From NCBI GenBank assembly GCA_964017185.1, contig OZ024884.1, positions 14,730,048 through 14,794,047 on the forward strand: DNA of 64,000 nt, in the 5' to 3' direction. A program made the position numbers and the translations under genes. Below, in pieces: positions 53,462 to 64,000 of this stretch. Under the pieces are notes generated by a model. That model was given only the letters and a program-made list of their open reading frames with translations. It did not search any database and was not told the origin of the DNA. Within the stretch, counting starts at the first letter, position 1; every line of letters starts with the position of its first letter. This DNA is from Rugalucina vietnamica. Its lineage: Eukaryota; Mollusca; Bivalvia; Lucinida; Lucinidae.

Positions 53462-55638
53462 AAATTGTTTGTTTGTCCTTTACCTACCCATCATTTTAAC
53501 CTTGGGTAGGTAGGTAGGGTTAATATTATATTATTTAACTTTCGACAGTTTAGTCAAGAAAACATAAAATAGGCAAATTATGAATTTAAAATAATAGAAT
53601 TTCACAAAAAGCATACAGATTTTCCAACAAAAGCAACTTTAATAAGTCTATTTACTGGCATAATAAAACACAAATCATGCGAACAAAAACACATTTCAGC
53701 CATAGGAAAATAAAAATATTTTTCCTCAGGAAATGGCAATATAATTTTTTGAGTAGGGGGGTAAATTGTGGGTAGGTAGCAGGCCTAGAAAAATCCACAC
53801 GTCCGCTCGTATTTACGAGTGAAAGTTCGATACGGGCGAGTGGAAATTTACCCCGGCTCGCCCGACAGGACGAGTAGCATTTTTGGGGCTGACTCGAGGC
53901 AGTTAATGTCCGTAAATGCAAAATCAGCTGAAGATTTCGTTTCCGATTGTCAACCGGATGTTTGCACTACGTCACTAGTCCGCAGTAAATGAAATTCAAT
54001 AAAATCCGGTACATGAGGGTCTGGATGGGGTATAATGATTAAAGAATAATGGCCTAAAAATTTTAATGAGAGTGAATAAAGAGCAAAAAATTTAATGATT
54101 AGTGAATAAGTAGGTCCTAAAGAATAATGAATAAATGAAAAATTTTAATGAATAGCAGAATAATATAATGAATAGTGAATAATAACAGTTTGAAGAATAA
54201 TGAATATGCTTAATTTGGCTATGGAATTGTCTTAGATGGCCTCCCTGACATTCCAGAATTTCATTTTTTTCTGGGGTCTGGGTGCCCCCAGACCCGACTT
54301 AGCTCAAATGTTATAGTCATATTTCTGAAATCTTTGAATGTTTGGAAAAACATAGCATGTAGGGACTAGCATGTAGGGACTCACTTTATGAATCATTTGG
54401 AAAAAAATGTCATTTCCTGAGCCAGATACTATTTCACTGTTATGTTTGCTTATGTATGTGTATTTTCTTTTTATTCTGTTACCCCACTTTGTCCTTATTA
54501 TGTATGTTCCAATCCTCTAATGATAATCTTTTCTGTGGACGGACATCACTTTGTTTGTTTTTTATATGACAGAGCATAATTATGGTGACTTTTGCAATCA
54601 GAAACAAGGCAGCACTAAGAACGTTAATGCAAATCTAACTGGCAGTTTAATTATATGGCGCTAGATAATTTTTTCCTCGCTCGCTTCGCTCGCTCGGTAT
54701 TTATGACATTTATAAAATGTTTTGTACAATCAGATACAAGCACAAATTCATACACCACATAGTACTCCTATGCTTACTAGTTAACTAAATAAAAACAGCA
54801 GCATTTTATTACCCCTGAAGTTACATTTTTTCTTAAATTAATCTTTGGTATTCATAATTGAAGAGAAAGATTCAGGGTGAAACTCAGGGCATATTCAGTA
54901 AACAGTTTGGAGGGGATTATATTCCCAACAGATTTAAAAGAGGCTTGCTAAAAATCAGTTAACTATTTCGGAAAGTTTCTATGAGGCTTTGTGGTCTAGC
55001 AGATAATATATGCTTCTCTCAAGATGTTAATATCAAGGTTGCACTCAGCAGTCTACAATTTAGTATCATAGAAATAGTCTTTGTGGCTTTAGATAAGGGA
55101 TGCCTCAGATGGGGAATACATGTACCTATATTTGCTTGTAGAAATTAGCTGGGTGAAGAAGGCGGTTCTAGTAATTATCATATTTTAATGAATAATCGAG
55201 CTAATTTTAATGAATAAGCCAAAATTTTAATGACAGTGAATAAATGGCTAAATTTTTAGTGATTAGTGAATACCAGGACCCCCCATCCAGACCCTCGTAC
55301 ATGGTCCAAAAACCGGAAAGCATTGGTCATTTTATTCACGGCGCGCCGTTCTATCGAGACTTAAGACGTCCCGGGTTTTATCTCCATTTGATAAAACGGC
55401 TTACACCAAAAGTCAAATAATCGAGAATTTCCATTTTGATATCGAAAGTAGACAAAAATGTCGAAGCAGGGCGACATTAGTTTTTGATGATTTTTGTCTC
55501 TTTTGAAATCCAGATTTTAAGGACGAGTGCACCAGCAGTAAGGACGAGTGAAAATTGTTTACAACTCGCCCCACAGGACGAGTAGGTCCTCAGAAAAATT
55601 TCTAGGCCTGGGTAGGTAAAGGACAAACAAACAAAATT
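53462..55638. mobile_element. Fold-back element split by the 1.3-kb TIR element
   Basis: Ends TTGTTTGTTTGTCCTTTACC and inverse at 55610-55635, with inner inverted AGGCCTAGAAAAAT / ATTTCTAGGCCT. Without the nested copy it would be about 890 bp. Confidence 0.75.
54015..55296. mobile_element. 1.3-kb TIR element, copy 2 (inverted)
   Basis: Same 16-bp ends as 42528-43823, opposite orientation. Target duplication GTACAT at 54009-54014 and 55297-55302. Confidence 0.9.
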
Positions 55639-56138
55639 TTATTTTCAGCCTCACATAATTTTTCTACTAACCATTTTTACATCATTTTGATATCTGGTGT
55701 TTGAAAGAGTTTCAGATTGTAAAATATTTGTTTGTAATCTTTTATTTCTGGGTTGTAATCTTTTTTGAAGAGGGGGACCTTACTGCTGGAGCCCACACCT
55801 CAAGTATCGAAGATCGCACATATGCACGATCAGCCATTTCCGATTTGTTTCATTCTTTAGTCTCAATTTGTTTCATTATTTAGTCAGAATTATTGGTTTG
55901 GAGTGATACCCCTTGATAAGGAGAATTAAATGTCATTAAATGTTAATTTCGATCGCGATTTTCCGAGATGACCCAGACCTGATATTCTTTTAGGTTCATG
56001 TATAAAATTTATTCCAAGGTAAGAAAATCAATGATAATGACCTTGGTAAACACCACCTAATGCGGAAAATAGTGACAAAGGTGGCTGATATTGATTTTTT
56101 TACATGGAAGAGTACCTTGCCGACCTGCCCTTTTTTGG
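55639..56138. other. Unassigned; contains a coding-like plus-strand frame
   Basis: The frame EGDLTAGAHTSSIEDRTYAR near 55770-55860 has exon-like composition after TTTTTTGAAG, but no convincing donor. Confidence 0.2.
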
Positions 56139-56351
56139 AAAATCGCAAAAATTTGTATAAATTTTTGTTCAAAACATAGATTGTGGGTACACGTTAGAAC
56201 CGTCTCGCCAAGGCAGTTCTAATGAGTACCTACAATCTATGTTTTGGAGCAAAAATAAGAAAAATAGGTATACCCCTGCATACCCCAGTTTTGCTATATA
56301 AAAATGGGGCTTGAGGGGGTACACATTTCACATACATGTTTTCCTGATGGC
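56139..56351. mobile_element. CGCCTCG palindromic MITE, partial
   Basis: Hairpin tip CGTCTCGCCAAGGCAG with mismatches; the right half is complete. Confidence 0.8.
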
Positions 56352-56363
56352 GAGACACTTAGG

Positions 56364-56553
56364 GAATAGCCTACGGGGCGACTAAGGAGAAATTGTCTCC
56401 CAAAATGAAAAAACCTCTACCTATTTTCAGCTGAGGGAGAAGTGAAAATGTATAGAATTTATAGGCAAACCTGAAATTCAAGTAAAAACTCCTCCCAAAT
56501 ATTCCTGGGGAGAGACAAAACTTCTCCCTAAATTTCTTGGCTAGTTTGAAACC
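56364..56553. repeat. Dispersed repeat, copy 2
   Basis: Inverted relative to 21786-21976. Confidence 0.75.
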
Positions 56554-56701
56554 TGTCACAAAGACAAAAAATAATCAACAACCCATAGTACATATTTGTG
56601 AGTACCCAAGAAGCGGTGGCTCCATCCCAACATAACTGAAAAGGGGTTGACTGGGACATAAAACCAGAAAATAAACAAAAAACTATTTTCTGGTGTGGTT
56701 A

Positions 56702-56965
56702 ACATCAGGAAAACATGTCCGTGAAAAGTATACCCCCTTGAACCCCACTTTTATATAGCAAAACTGGGGTATGCAGGGGTATACCTATTTTTCTTATTTT
56801 TGCTCCAAAACATAGATTGTGGGTACTCGTTAGAACCGCCTCGCTGAGGCGGTTCTAACGTGTACCCCAATCTATGTTTTGAGCAAAAATAAGAAAATTA
56901 TCAAATTTTTTCAGCTGACAATGCTAAAAAATCTCTGTCTATTGCACGGGCAAGTTTTCGTAATG
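56702..56965. mobile_element. CGCCTCG palindromic MITE
   Basis: Core GAACCGCCTCGCTGAGGCGG; orientation opposite to the copy at 56139. Confidence 0.85.
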
Positions 56966-57805
56966 AAGCAGACTAAACTGTTTCTTCACAGTAAATTATA
57001 TTTTCCTAGACTCGTCTCAACATTTACTGCATGTGACAGGTTAATATTGGTCACTCTAGTTCACTAATCAATTTGAACATTGTAAATTGACCGTTTCACA
57101 CAGGGGTGTTATAGTTTGAAACAATTTTTGAAATAATTTTCTGATAAGAGGTGTTGGGTTTTAGATAAGACTTGATATTTGGATATGGGAGAAAAACTGC
57201 TGTTTCAGACAGTTTTGATCAATATATTTCAGTTTGTTATATGATAGTAAAAAGGAAAAAAGGCTAAATAGAAAAAGGTAAGAGATTTTCATTTAAAAAA
57301 TGTGCTCGAGAGAAGCATGTTTCACTGTAGAAAAATTACTGTGTCACAATTTCTAATTGAATAGTTTTTTGTGCATCCCTGTCGAATTAACTTACGCCTT
57401 TGTGAGTTACATGATGCATTTCTAACTAGACTGAACAGAGAACTTGGCTGGTTGGTTTGTCAATTTAGTGGTTTTATTCACAATCAACAGCTAAGGTCAT
57501 GTTAGGATGGTTCATTATCCTTGCCACAATGTTCCTTAGCAAGCCACCCAGAGGCAGGTTACCGGTACTTAGTGCACATTTATGTCACCACAAAGTTAAA
57601 GTTTAGAAGTCTGAAAGTTTTCCATATATCTGTCAGCCCAATTGAATAAAGTACAATTGACATTAAATAGATAGATCAAAAGCAAACATACATTATTTAT
57701 ACAGATGGACAACTTCAAACAAAAAATGTTTGATCACACAATATTCAAAGTGGTATTAATTCTGAATCAATACTGGAAATGGAAATAAGTGGATTAAAAA
57801 TTATT
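56966..57805. other. No recognised gene or repeat
   Basis: Nothing identified on either strand. Confidence 0.4.
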
Positions 57806-58021
57806 TGAACCACCCCATCGAAAAACCAACAATTTACATATGCGAAAACAAAGGCGCAGACCAGCTTCACGGTAACCGCAAAGGTGATCTGTGCCTAGCA
57901 TTTTTTTCGCTACACACAATTTCTTTATTTTCTAAATTCAAAATTTCCTTCTTTACTTGTATAGCTCGGTTTGTGTCGGACCTGTTCGAAAACCACGTTG
58001 GTTTTCTCATGACGTGGCTCA
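57806..58021. mobile_element. TGAGCC MITE, copy 20
   Basis: Diverged left end; CTCATGACGTGGCTCA right end. Confidence 0.8.
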
Positions 58022-58162
58022 TTTTTTTTAAGTATACTGGTTATGATGTAAAACTTACTAGTTTGTGTGGAGATTTTATGAAAAAGGGAATTTCATTCTA
58101 CATGCAGGTACATGTAATAGTTGCACATATTATTTGTCGCAGTTTACCAGTTCAATGTTATT

Positions 58163-58611
58163 TAAGCGGAATCATGAGAAAACTGGATTTTTGTGTCACA
58201 GGGACGGAAAAAGAACGAGACAGTCTCTATCAGGTTGCTGCTCGTAGCCCGAGCACGGACCCACACTGAGCCACCAAATGTCACAGGGACGGAAAAAGAA
58301 CGTGGCCCGACCGGGACTCGAACCCAGGGTCTCTGGCTTGCGAGCACTCTACTACTGAGCTACCAAGCCACACGATCGACCGGTTACATTTGCCTTTGCA
58401 AAAACAAAGGCGTAGATCAGCTTCACAGTACATGTAACTGCGAAGCTGATCAGCGCCTTTTTTTTCAATATACCATTAGTACAATAAATTAATTCTCTTC
58501 ATCTTAAATCAGATATTTCAAGCTTCTAGCCTGCTTCTGTGACTGTACAGGTCGGATTGTATCAGACAGGTCCGAAACCCCGTAGACCGGTTTACTCACG
58601 TCACGGCTTAT
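58163..58611. mobile_element. TGAGCC MITE, copy 21, interrupted by a SINE
   Basis: Left part to GGATTTTTG (about 58190), resuming at CCTTTGCAAAAACAAAGG (about 58393). Hairpin intact in the second part. Confidence 0.8.
58191..58392 (-). mobile_element. tRNA-derived SINE inside a MITE
   Basis: Minus strand: GTGGCTTGGTAGCTCAGTAG and GGGTTCGAGTCCCGGTCGGG, a clear tRNA-like A and B box. TGTCACAGGGACGGAAAAAG occurs twice inside (58191 and 58276). Confidence 0.75.
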
Positions 58612-59132
58612 TTAATTCTCATTAGTTGATCGTAGAAAAATTATATCTATATAGATAAAGCTTTAGTGAAGGCAATGGTAACAATTGAGTTGCGCGTATC
58701 ATGGTTTCGAACCTGAACACATGTATTGAAGCAGAGGCCTCATACTTTTGTAAATTGTGAAAATAAAAGAGGGTCAGTGTAAAAGGAAAAAATATGACAT
58801 GTCTTACATTCTCTAGTATTCAAGCTGAGAACTTGATGAGAATTTTTAAATCTTAAAAGATCTTTTCAGTGATGTTTAGATACAGAAAAATGCTTTAGAG
58901 ATGATATCAAGTGTGATTTTAGCGATTTGAATAAATTTTCTATTCCTTTTGTTCACTTTTCATGATGACCTGCAGTTTGACCATTAGATCTGATGACCAG
59001 CTTGAGCATGACAAAATTTCTGTCTTCGGTTACTGATCGTAGACTACCAAATCCAGAATCTCAACACGTGTACACAAAAAAAAACTGAAATTGTTACATT
59101 TTCATGGCTGCCACCAAAAGGAGGCTGACAGT
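58612..59132. other. No recognised gene or repeat
   Basis: A strong pyrimidine tract with CTGCAG at about 58975 looks like an acceptor, but no phase-consistent exon follows. Confidence 0.3.
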
Positions 59133-59369
59133 TGAGCCGTGTCACAAGAAAACCGGATTTTTGCCTATGCGAAAACAAAGGCGCAGATCAGCTTCGCAGT
59201 AACTGCGAAGCTGATCAGCGCCTTTGTTTTCGCTACACGGATAGTACACTTTCTCTTCTTATTAAATCTGAAATTTCAAGCTTCTATGCTGCTTCTGGGA
59301 CTGTACATGTCGGTTTGTGTCAGACTTGGTCGGAAACCCCGAAGACCGGTTTTCTCGCGTCGCGGCTCA
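59133..59369. mobile_element. TGAGCC MITE, copy 22
   Basis: GT on both sides; arms CTTCGCAG/CTGCGAAG perfectly paired; near-consensus copy. Confidence 0.95.
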
Positions 59370-59389
59370 GTTTATACTGCCTAAGCTTA

Positions 59390-59668
59390 CATTACGAAAA
59401 CCTGCCCATGCAATAAACAGAGATTTTTTTGTGCTTTAAAAATTGAAAATTTTCAGCTAAAAATTTTTGATATTTTTCTTATTTTTGCTCAAAACATAGA
59501 TTGTGGGTACACGTTAGAACCGCCTCGCCGAGGCGGTTCCAACGAGTACCCACAATCTATGTTTTGGAGCAAAAATAAGAAAAATAGGTATACCCCTGCA
59601 TACCCCAGTTTTGCTATATAAAAGTGGGGTTCAAGGGGGTATACATCACACGGACGTGTTTTCATGAT
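59390..59668. mobile_element. CGCCTCG palindromic MITE, near-consensus
   Basis: Core GAACCGCCTCGCCGAGGCGG; about 60-bp nearly perfect arms from CTTATTTTTGCTC. Confidence 0.9.
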
Positions 59669-59774
59669 GTATTTGAGTAGGTCTGAAACTCCAATACTTT
59701 AGGAAGACTTTTATAAGTTTTTCTTTAGTACAACAAGACACATTTAATTTGTTGTGTACAAATAAACTTGACTC

Positions 59775-60370
59775 CAGTCAAAGGCCTAGGGAATTTAAGG
59801 CCTGATTTCGGCCTCATGTGTTGGTAAAAATTTGAATTTTGGAATTTTGAGGAGAGAAGTATTGCAAATAGCAGGTATAGGCCCCTGCTTATAAATTCTA
59901 GCTCAACTATCACATTGAAATTACACATGTTGCCATGGCAATGCTCCGAAAAGCATAGAAATACCACTTTTTGCAATTTTGGGTCTATTTTTCACCATTC
60001 AACATCAGTTTCAACTACCGGCCCACGCGACAATTTTTATTATGAAATAATTATGGAGTATCATCCAGAGATATTGTATGCTAAGTATCATTTTGTTCGT
60101 CGTGTGGGCTGGCACTTAAAAAATAAAAAATGTGTTCAGAAATGGTCAAAAATAGACCCAAAAGTGCAAAATGTGCTCTATCTATGGTTCTTCTGGGCGT
60201 TGCCATGGCAACGCTTATGGCAACGCTTGTAGGATAAATGAAGCACTTGTTCTTGTTTTTAATAGAGGAGACATATGACTGTTTTAAGGAATAGTTTTCT
60301 CACCTAAATTCCAAAGTTTATTTTTTGGCAAAATCTGAGGCCAAAATCAGGTGTAATGCCCTAGTCCTTT
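59775..60370. repeat. Fold-back element of about 600 bp
   Basis: Nested inverse pairs: GGCCTGATTTCGGCCTCA with TGAGGCCAAAATCAGG; GTTGCCATGGCAATGC with GCGTTGCCATGGCAAC; TTTTGGGTCTATTTTTCACC with TCAAAAATAGACCCAAAAG. Confidence 0.75.
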
Positions 60371-60526
60371 CATAGTTCACAGTTTATTGTATTTCTCAAA
60401 TAGTCAACAATCATGCTTTCTATACATTCATCTTAAATTGTATTACAATTTGACCTTTGACCAATATGCGAATTCTTTTCAGATTCATGTAAGTCGGCCT
60501 TCATGCTGTCTGAGAAAATATTTAAT

Positions 60527-60750
60527 TGAGCCATCGCTTGAAAAAACCCAACAATTTGGGTTTGCGTCCAGGTCTGACACAGACTGGTGGGTACTGTCAC
60601 AGTAGAACGCTAGAAGCTTGAATAGCAGAGGAATTGTACTACCCGTGTAGCGAAAACAAAGGCACTGATCAGCTGTGTAGTTACTGCACAGCTGATTTGC
60701 ACCTTTGTTTTCGCATTTGCAAATTGTTGGTTTTTCTGATACGGTGTCTC
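60527..60750. mobile_element. TGAGCC MITE, copy 23 (reverse orientation)
   Basis: TGAGCCATCGCTTGAAAAAA left end, right end decayed; arms of the TGTGCAG type. Confidence 0.8.
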
Positions 60751-60985
60751 TTATCATTTTTGTCTCCAATGATTTGCTCGGTAGCTCATAAAATTTCCCA
60801 CAGATAGGGGCTCAATGTGACAGGCTCGGACAGTCAAAATCAAAAACTAAAATTTCAAATGTACGTTTATATAGAAACATGATATATTTCTACTATACGA
60901 GACCTAATTTCATATGGAAATGAAACTTGTTTGCTTTTAAGAATAATTGTGAGTTGTAGATAAAGAGATATTTGCATTTTTTCAG

Positions 60986-61108
60986 ATTTGAATTAACATA
61001 CAGTACTAGTGATGGCATCGATTCATTTGTTGATGCGGCTTTGTACAAAGATATCCAAGATCAACATGACTTCATCCTAAATGAAGCAAACTTATCCTCT
61101 ACACTCAG
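60986..61108 (+). CDS. Internal coding exon of an unrecognised plus-strand gene
   Basis: Acceptor TTTTTTCAG and donor CAG|GTGAGT are both strong. Only one frame is open; it encodes FELTYSTSDGIDSFVDAALY and then KDIQDQHDFILNEANLSSTL. It is phase 2 in and out and joins the exon at 62626 in frame. No family recognised. Confidence 0.5.
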
Positions 61109-61382
61109 GTGAGTGATCGATGGCCTCCTAGCCCTCTAAGTTTTCTTTTCATCACCTGTCTTTTTGAAGATTTGATAATAATTATTATGTACCCTGCATT
61201 CAGGGCATAAAGATTTTATCAGGTTTAAATTATTTCAAAATTGACAGCAAATATGTAAACTCATTTTTCATCCTAATATTAAAAGCTTTCAGAAGTGAAA
61301 AAATCATACACCTGCATGACTCCTGCATGTGCCTGTAATGTTATGGGTATTCATTAGAATTACATTTACAAGGTTATTTTTA

Positions 61383-61648
61383 TGCACTAGCCACCCAGCT
61401 CCGGGGGAGGGCAGGGGATAGCCGTGGAAATGAGCGGGGCTCTGACCAAAGTTTTGCCACGGCAGTGCACAGGGTTTGCTTTATATAAGCAAAAAGGGCC
61501 TAGCAGGCTGCTGGGGAAAACAGCAGTGGTTTTACCAACGAGCAGTCTCTTCAGGCCGGGGCTTTGAGCACGGATTTGCTGGGCCAAAAGTCAAAGTCCC
61601 CGCTATTCTCCAGGGCTGGGGGGGCCATGGTTAAAAATGACTAGTGCA
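61383..61648. mobile_element. TGCACTAGTCA MITE, first of a tandem pair
   Basis: Inverted ends TGCACTAGCCAC / AAAAATGACTAGTGCA, TTA on both sides. Confidence 0.85.
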
Positions 61649-61651
61649 TTA

Positions 61652-61942
61652 TGCACCAGTCATTTGTAATCGCTGCCCCCGACCTACAGGGAAGGGTGGG
61701 GGAATGCCGGGCTTAAGTGCAGGGCAATTACTTTTCAAGTGTCCCCGCAGTGCAGGGGAAATGGAGTGGTTTTGACATTTGGATCCTTACCCCAGGGAGA
61801 TTTTCTATTGCGAAGGGCGGGACAAAGAACAAAGTTTTGACACCCCCAGTTTTCCCCTCATAGCAGGGCACTGAAACTGAAAAGTCATAATCCCCGCCCT
61901 TCCCCGTAGGTGGGGGAGCAGTGGTTACAAATGACTGGTGCA
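61652..61942. mobile_element. TGCACTAGTCA MITE, second of a tandem pair
   Basis: Ends TGCACCAGTCATTTGTAA and TTACAAATGACTGGTGCA, about 55-bp inverted arms including GGGAAGGGTGGGG. TTA at both borders; one TTA is shared with the first copy. Confidence 0.9.
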
Positions 61943-62158
61943 TTACTTCATGCAATGTATGTTTCATCCAGAAATGACAAGAAACAGTCATTGAAGTTTT
62001 CGTCAGATATCAAACTTATCTATACCCCTGCAGTTTTTAACAACACAGGGGATGCCCCTTGGCAAATTATAGACAACAGGTCTTTAACATTTTTTATGAT
62101 CACTGTCTTGACATTTGCATTTCAAATGGCGAAAATGTGTAGACTTTGTCACATCAAT

Positions 62159-62394
62159 TGATCCCTGTCCTGAGAAACCCGGATTTTTGCCTATGCGAAA
62201 CCAAAGTCGCAGATCAGCTTCGCAGTAACTGCGAAGCTGATCAGCGCCTTTGTTTTCGCTACACGGATAGTACAATTTATCTTCTTCTTAAATCCGAAAT
62301 TTCAAGCATCTAGCCTGTTTCTGTGACTGCACATGCTGGTTTGTGTCAGACCTTGTCGGAAACCCCGAAGACCGGTTTTCTCGCGTCACGGCTC
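62159..62394. mobile_element. TGAGCC MITE, copy 24
   Basis: Left end diverged (CCCTGTCCTGAGAAACC); hairpin arms perfectly paired; right end CTCGCGTCACGGCTCA. Confidence 0.85.
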
Positions 62395-62625
62395 AATTGA
62401 TGTTCATTTCTTATTGACACAAAGTTTAAATATAGGATGGAAAGTTAACCCTAGGAGTTGTTTTGATTGTATCGGTGTGGTTAAATTTGATCTGTTTTAA
62501 TAGGATACAGTTCGTGTTTGATCCGTTTAAGCAACATTAATTTAAAAGTGAGACTTAAATAGTTTTGGAAAAAGTTGAAAGTGTTCGAACTAATTCAGTT
62601 GTGTGTGTTTTGTTTTCTTTTTAAG

Positions 62626-62665
62626 GAGTATAGAAAAATCTTGTGATATTATTGAGAAGAAATGA
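62626..62665 (+). CDS. Terminal coding exon of the same unrecognised gene
   Basis: After a TTTTCTTTTTAAG acceptor it encodes RSIEKSCDIIEKK and TGA (62663-62665), continuing the frame of 60986-61108. A GTACGT soon after the stop could be a 3'-UTR donor. The evidence is splice signals and frame only. Confidence 0.4.
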
Positions 62666-62694
62666 TATAAAGGTACGTAAAAACGTATTTCTTT

Positions 62695-63480
62695 TTTAGC
62701 TCGACTGCACGAAATGCATAGAGCTATTGCAGTCACCCCGGTCGTCCACGTTCCCATTCCCGTGCGCGTTCCCGTGCGCGTGCGCGTCACACTTGCGTTA
62801 AAGTTTTCTAGAAGTCCATATCTTGACAACCACTCATCAGAAAGCATTCATACTTGGACCATAGATACCCTGTAGGGTTAGCTTTCATTCCATGGCATCG
62901 GGCCCCTGGGTCCAGGCCAGGGGGTGGGGCTGGAGGTTAAAATCTAGAACACCTTCAAAAATGGCAATTCTTGTGTTAAAGTTTTCTAGAAGTCCATATC
63001 TTGACAACCACTCATCAGAAAGCATTGATACTTGGGCCATTGACACCCTGTAGGGTCGGCTTTCATTCCATGGCATCAGATCCCTGGGTCCATGCCAGTG
63101 GGTGGGGCTACAGGTTAAAATCTAGAACACCATTAATAATAATGGCTTTTCTGTGATATAGTATTCTAGAAGTCTATATCTTGAAAACTTTTTATCAGAG
63201 GGCTTTCATACTCGGACCATAGGTACCCTGTAGGGTTGAGTTTCATTCCATGGCATCGGGCCCCTGGGTCCATGCCTGGGGGTGGGGCTGGAGGTTAAAA
63301 ACTAGAACACTAAAAATAGATGTACTGCTGTGTAACTTTTACAAGGAGGCATATCTTGACAACAACTTATCATAAAGCATTCATACTTCATACACTTTAG
63401 GTTCCCTGACATCGGACCTCTGGGTCGGAGTCAGGGGGGCGGGGCTAGAGGTCAAAATCTAGAACTCCCTGAATTTTTTT
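62695..63480 (-). mobile_element. Tandem-core pearl-like element, minus orientation
   Basis: The right-end motif (AGCTCGACTGCACGAAATGC...CAATAGCTC type) matches the inverse of 17585-17636. Then GCGTTCCCGTGCGCG repeats and about four units of 175-180 bp (AAGTCCATATCTTGACAACC). Confidence 0.7.
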
Positions 63481-63519
63481 TTCTTTTTATTTCTTAATAG
63501 AAACAACTTAGGAGGATGG

Positions 63520-64000
63520 TTGGTCATTCATCTTTTGACTTTGTGACACTGACTTGTGTGTCATGACGGTAAGGGTCGGTTGACCTACTTTCCATGGTTC
63601 AGTGATTTTGCCTTATATCTTGACACTCAATTAGTATATTTTCTTACTTCTTTCAGATTATGAGTCAGTACGACCAGGCCTTTGACCCCAATATACTTAT
63701 AGGTCACTTTGACCTAATTTCACGGTTCAGTGATTTTGCCTTATATCTTGACACTCAATCAGTATATTTTCATACTTTTTCAGATTATGAGTGAGTATGA
63801 CCAGACCTTTGATCCCAATAGTCACTGTGACCTAATTTCACGGTTCAGTGATTTTGCCTTATATCTCGGTACTCAAATGGTTTATGAACAAACTTCTTTC
63901 AAAGTATGTTTGCATATGATAAGACCTTTGACCCTGAAGTAGTCCTAGGTCACTGTGACCTAATTTCACGGTTCAGTGATTTTGCCTTATATCTTGACAC
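63520..64000. repeat. Tandem repeat, about 130-bp unit, running off the window
   Basis: CACGGTTCAGTGATTTTGCC at about 63597 (variant), 63721, 63839 and 63968; probably continues the element at 62695. Confidence 0.75.

Noticed and set aside
58300..58380. tRNA gene on the minus strand
   Set aside because: The A and B boxes are good, but it is embedded in a longer repeat inside a MITE, with imperfect acceptor pairing; called a SINE.
57805..58492. 154- and 99-codon plus-strand frames
   Set aside because: They run through two MITEs and a SINE; the blocks AYAKTKAQIS / CENKGADQL recur in every TGAGCC MITE.
58976..59030. Candidate plus-strand exon after a strong pyrimidine tract
   Set aside because: The open frame ends with the wrong phase to join the exon at 60986; other frames have stops.

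Overview
This is animal nuclear DNA, most likely from a bivalve mollusc. The evidence is one long intron-rich gene, almost no long open reading frames elsewhere, and dense short repeats. These include pearl-like elements (tandem core units, a GACGGACG-type microsatellite at one end, and a closing GCTCAGGTGAGC motif), tRNA-derived SINEs, and many fold-back MITEs. The genus cannot be decided from the sequence alone.

The only clearly recognisable gene is an ADAM17 (TACE)-like membrane metalloprotease on the minus strand, 41880 down to 13331. I reconstructed 21 coding exons by hand. All splice sites follow GT-AG, all phases agree, and the frame is open for 851 codons plus a stop. The protein has a signal peptide, a prodomain with a cysteine-switch Cys and an RNKR furin site, a reprolysin catalytic domain, disintegrin and cysteine-rich membrane-proximal modules, one transmembrane helix and a cytoplasmic tail ending ETVV. 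The zinc motif is abnormal. Where relatives have HELGHNFG this gene reads HGHNLG, so two codons including the catalytic Glu are missing, exactly at an exon end that touches a GAAA microsatellite. Several exons (7, 8, 11, 13) also have partial duplicate copies in adjacent introns. One of them, 11b, is still compatible in phase and splice sites with use as an alternative exon.

Layout. 1-13.3 kb: pearl-like arrays (1-918, 1799-3318, 9785-11324), six TGAGCC MITEs between 7.0 and 9.7 kb plus one at 12.8 kb, and a possible two-exon gene for a small secreted protein (3573 down to 1185). 13.3-41.9 kb: the ADAM17-like gene, its introns filled with MITEs, SINEs, palindromic elements and LINE fragments. 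41.9-46.4 kb: the upstream flank with a C-rich tract, a 1.3-kb TIR element, LINE remains and a SINE. 46.45-50.79 kb: a 4.3-kb fold-back element built of about 185-bp tandem units. 50.8-55.6 kb: a mariner-like TIR element, a 1-kb inverted-repeat element, and a nested fold-back that contains a second, inverted copy of the 1.3-kb TIR element. 55.6-64 kb: repeats, plus two well-formed plus-strand exons (60986-61108, 62626-62665) that look like the 3' end of an unrecognised gene.

The strongest leads are the loss of the catalytic Glu in an otherwise intact protease gene, the duplicated exon cassettes in that gene, and a set of hairpin MITEs whose arms differ between copies but remain complementary.
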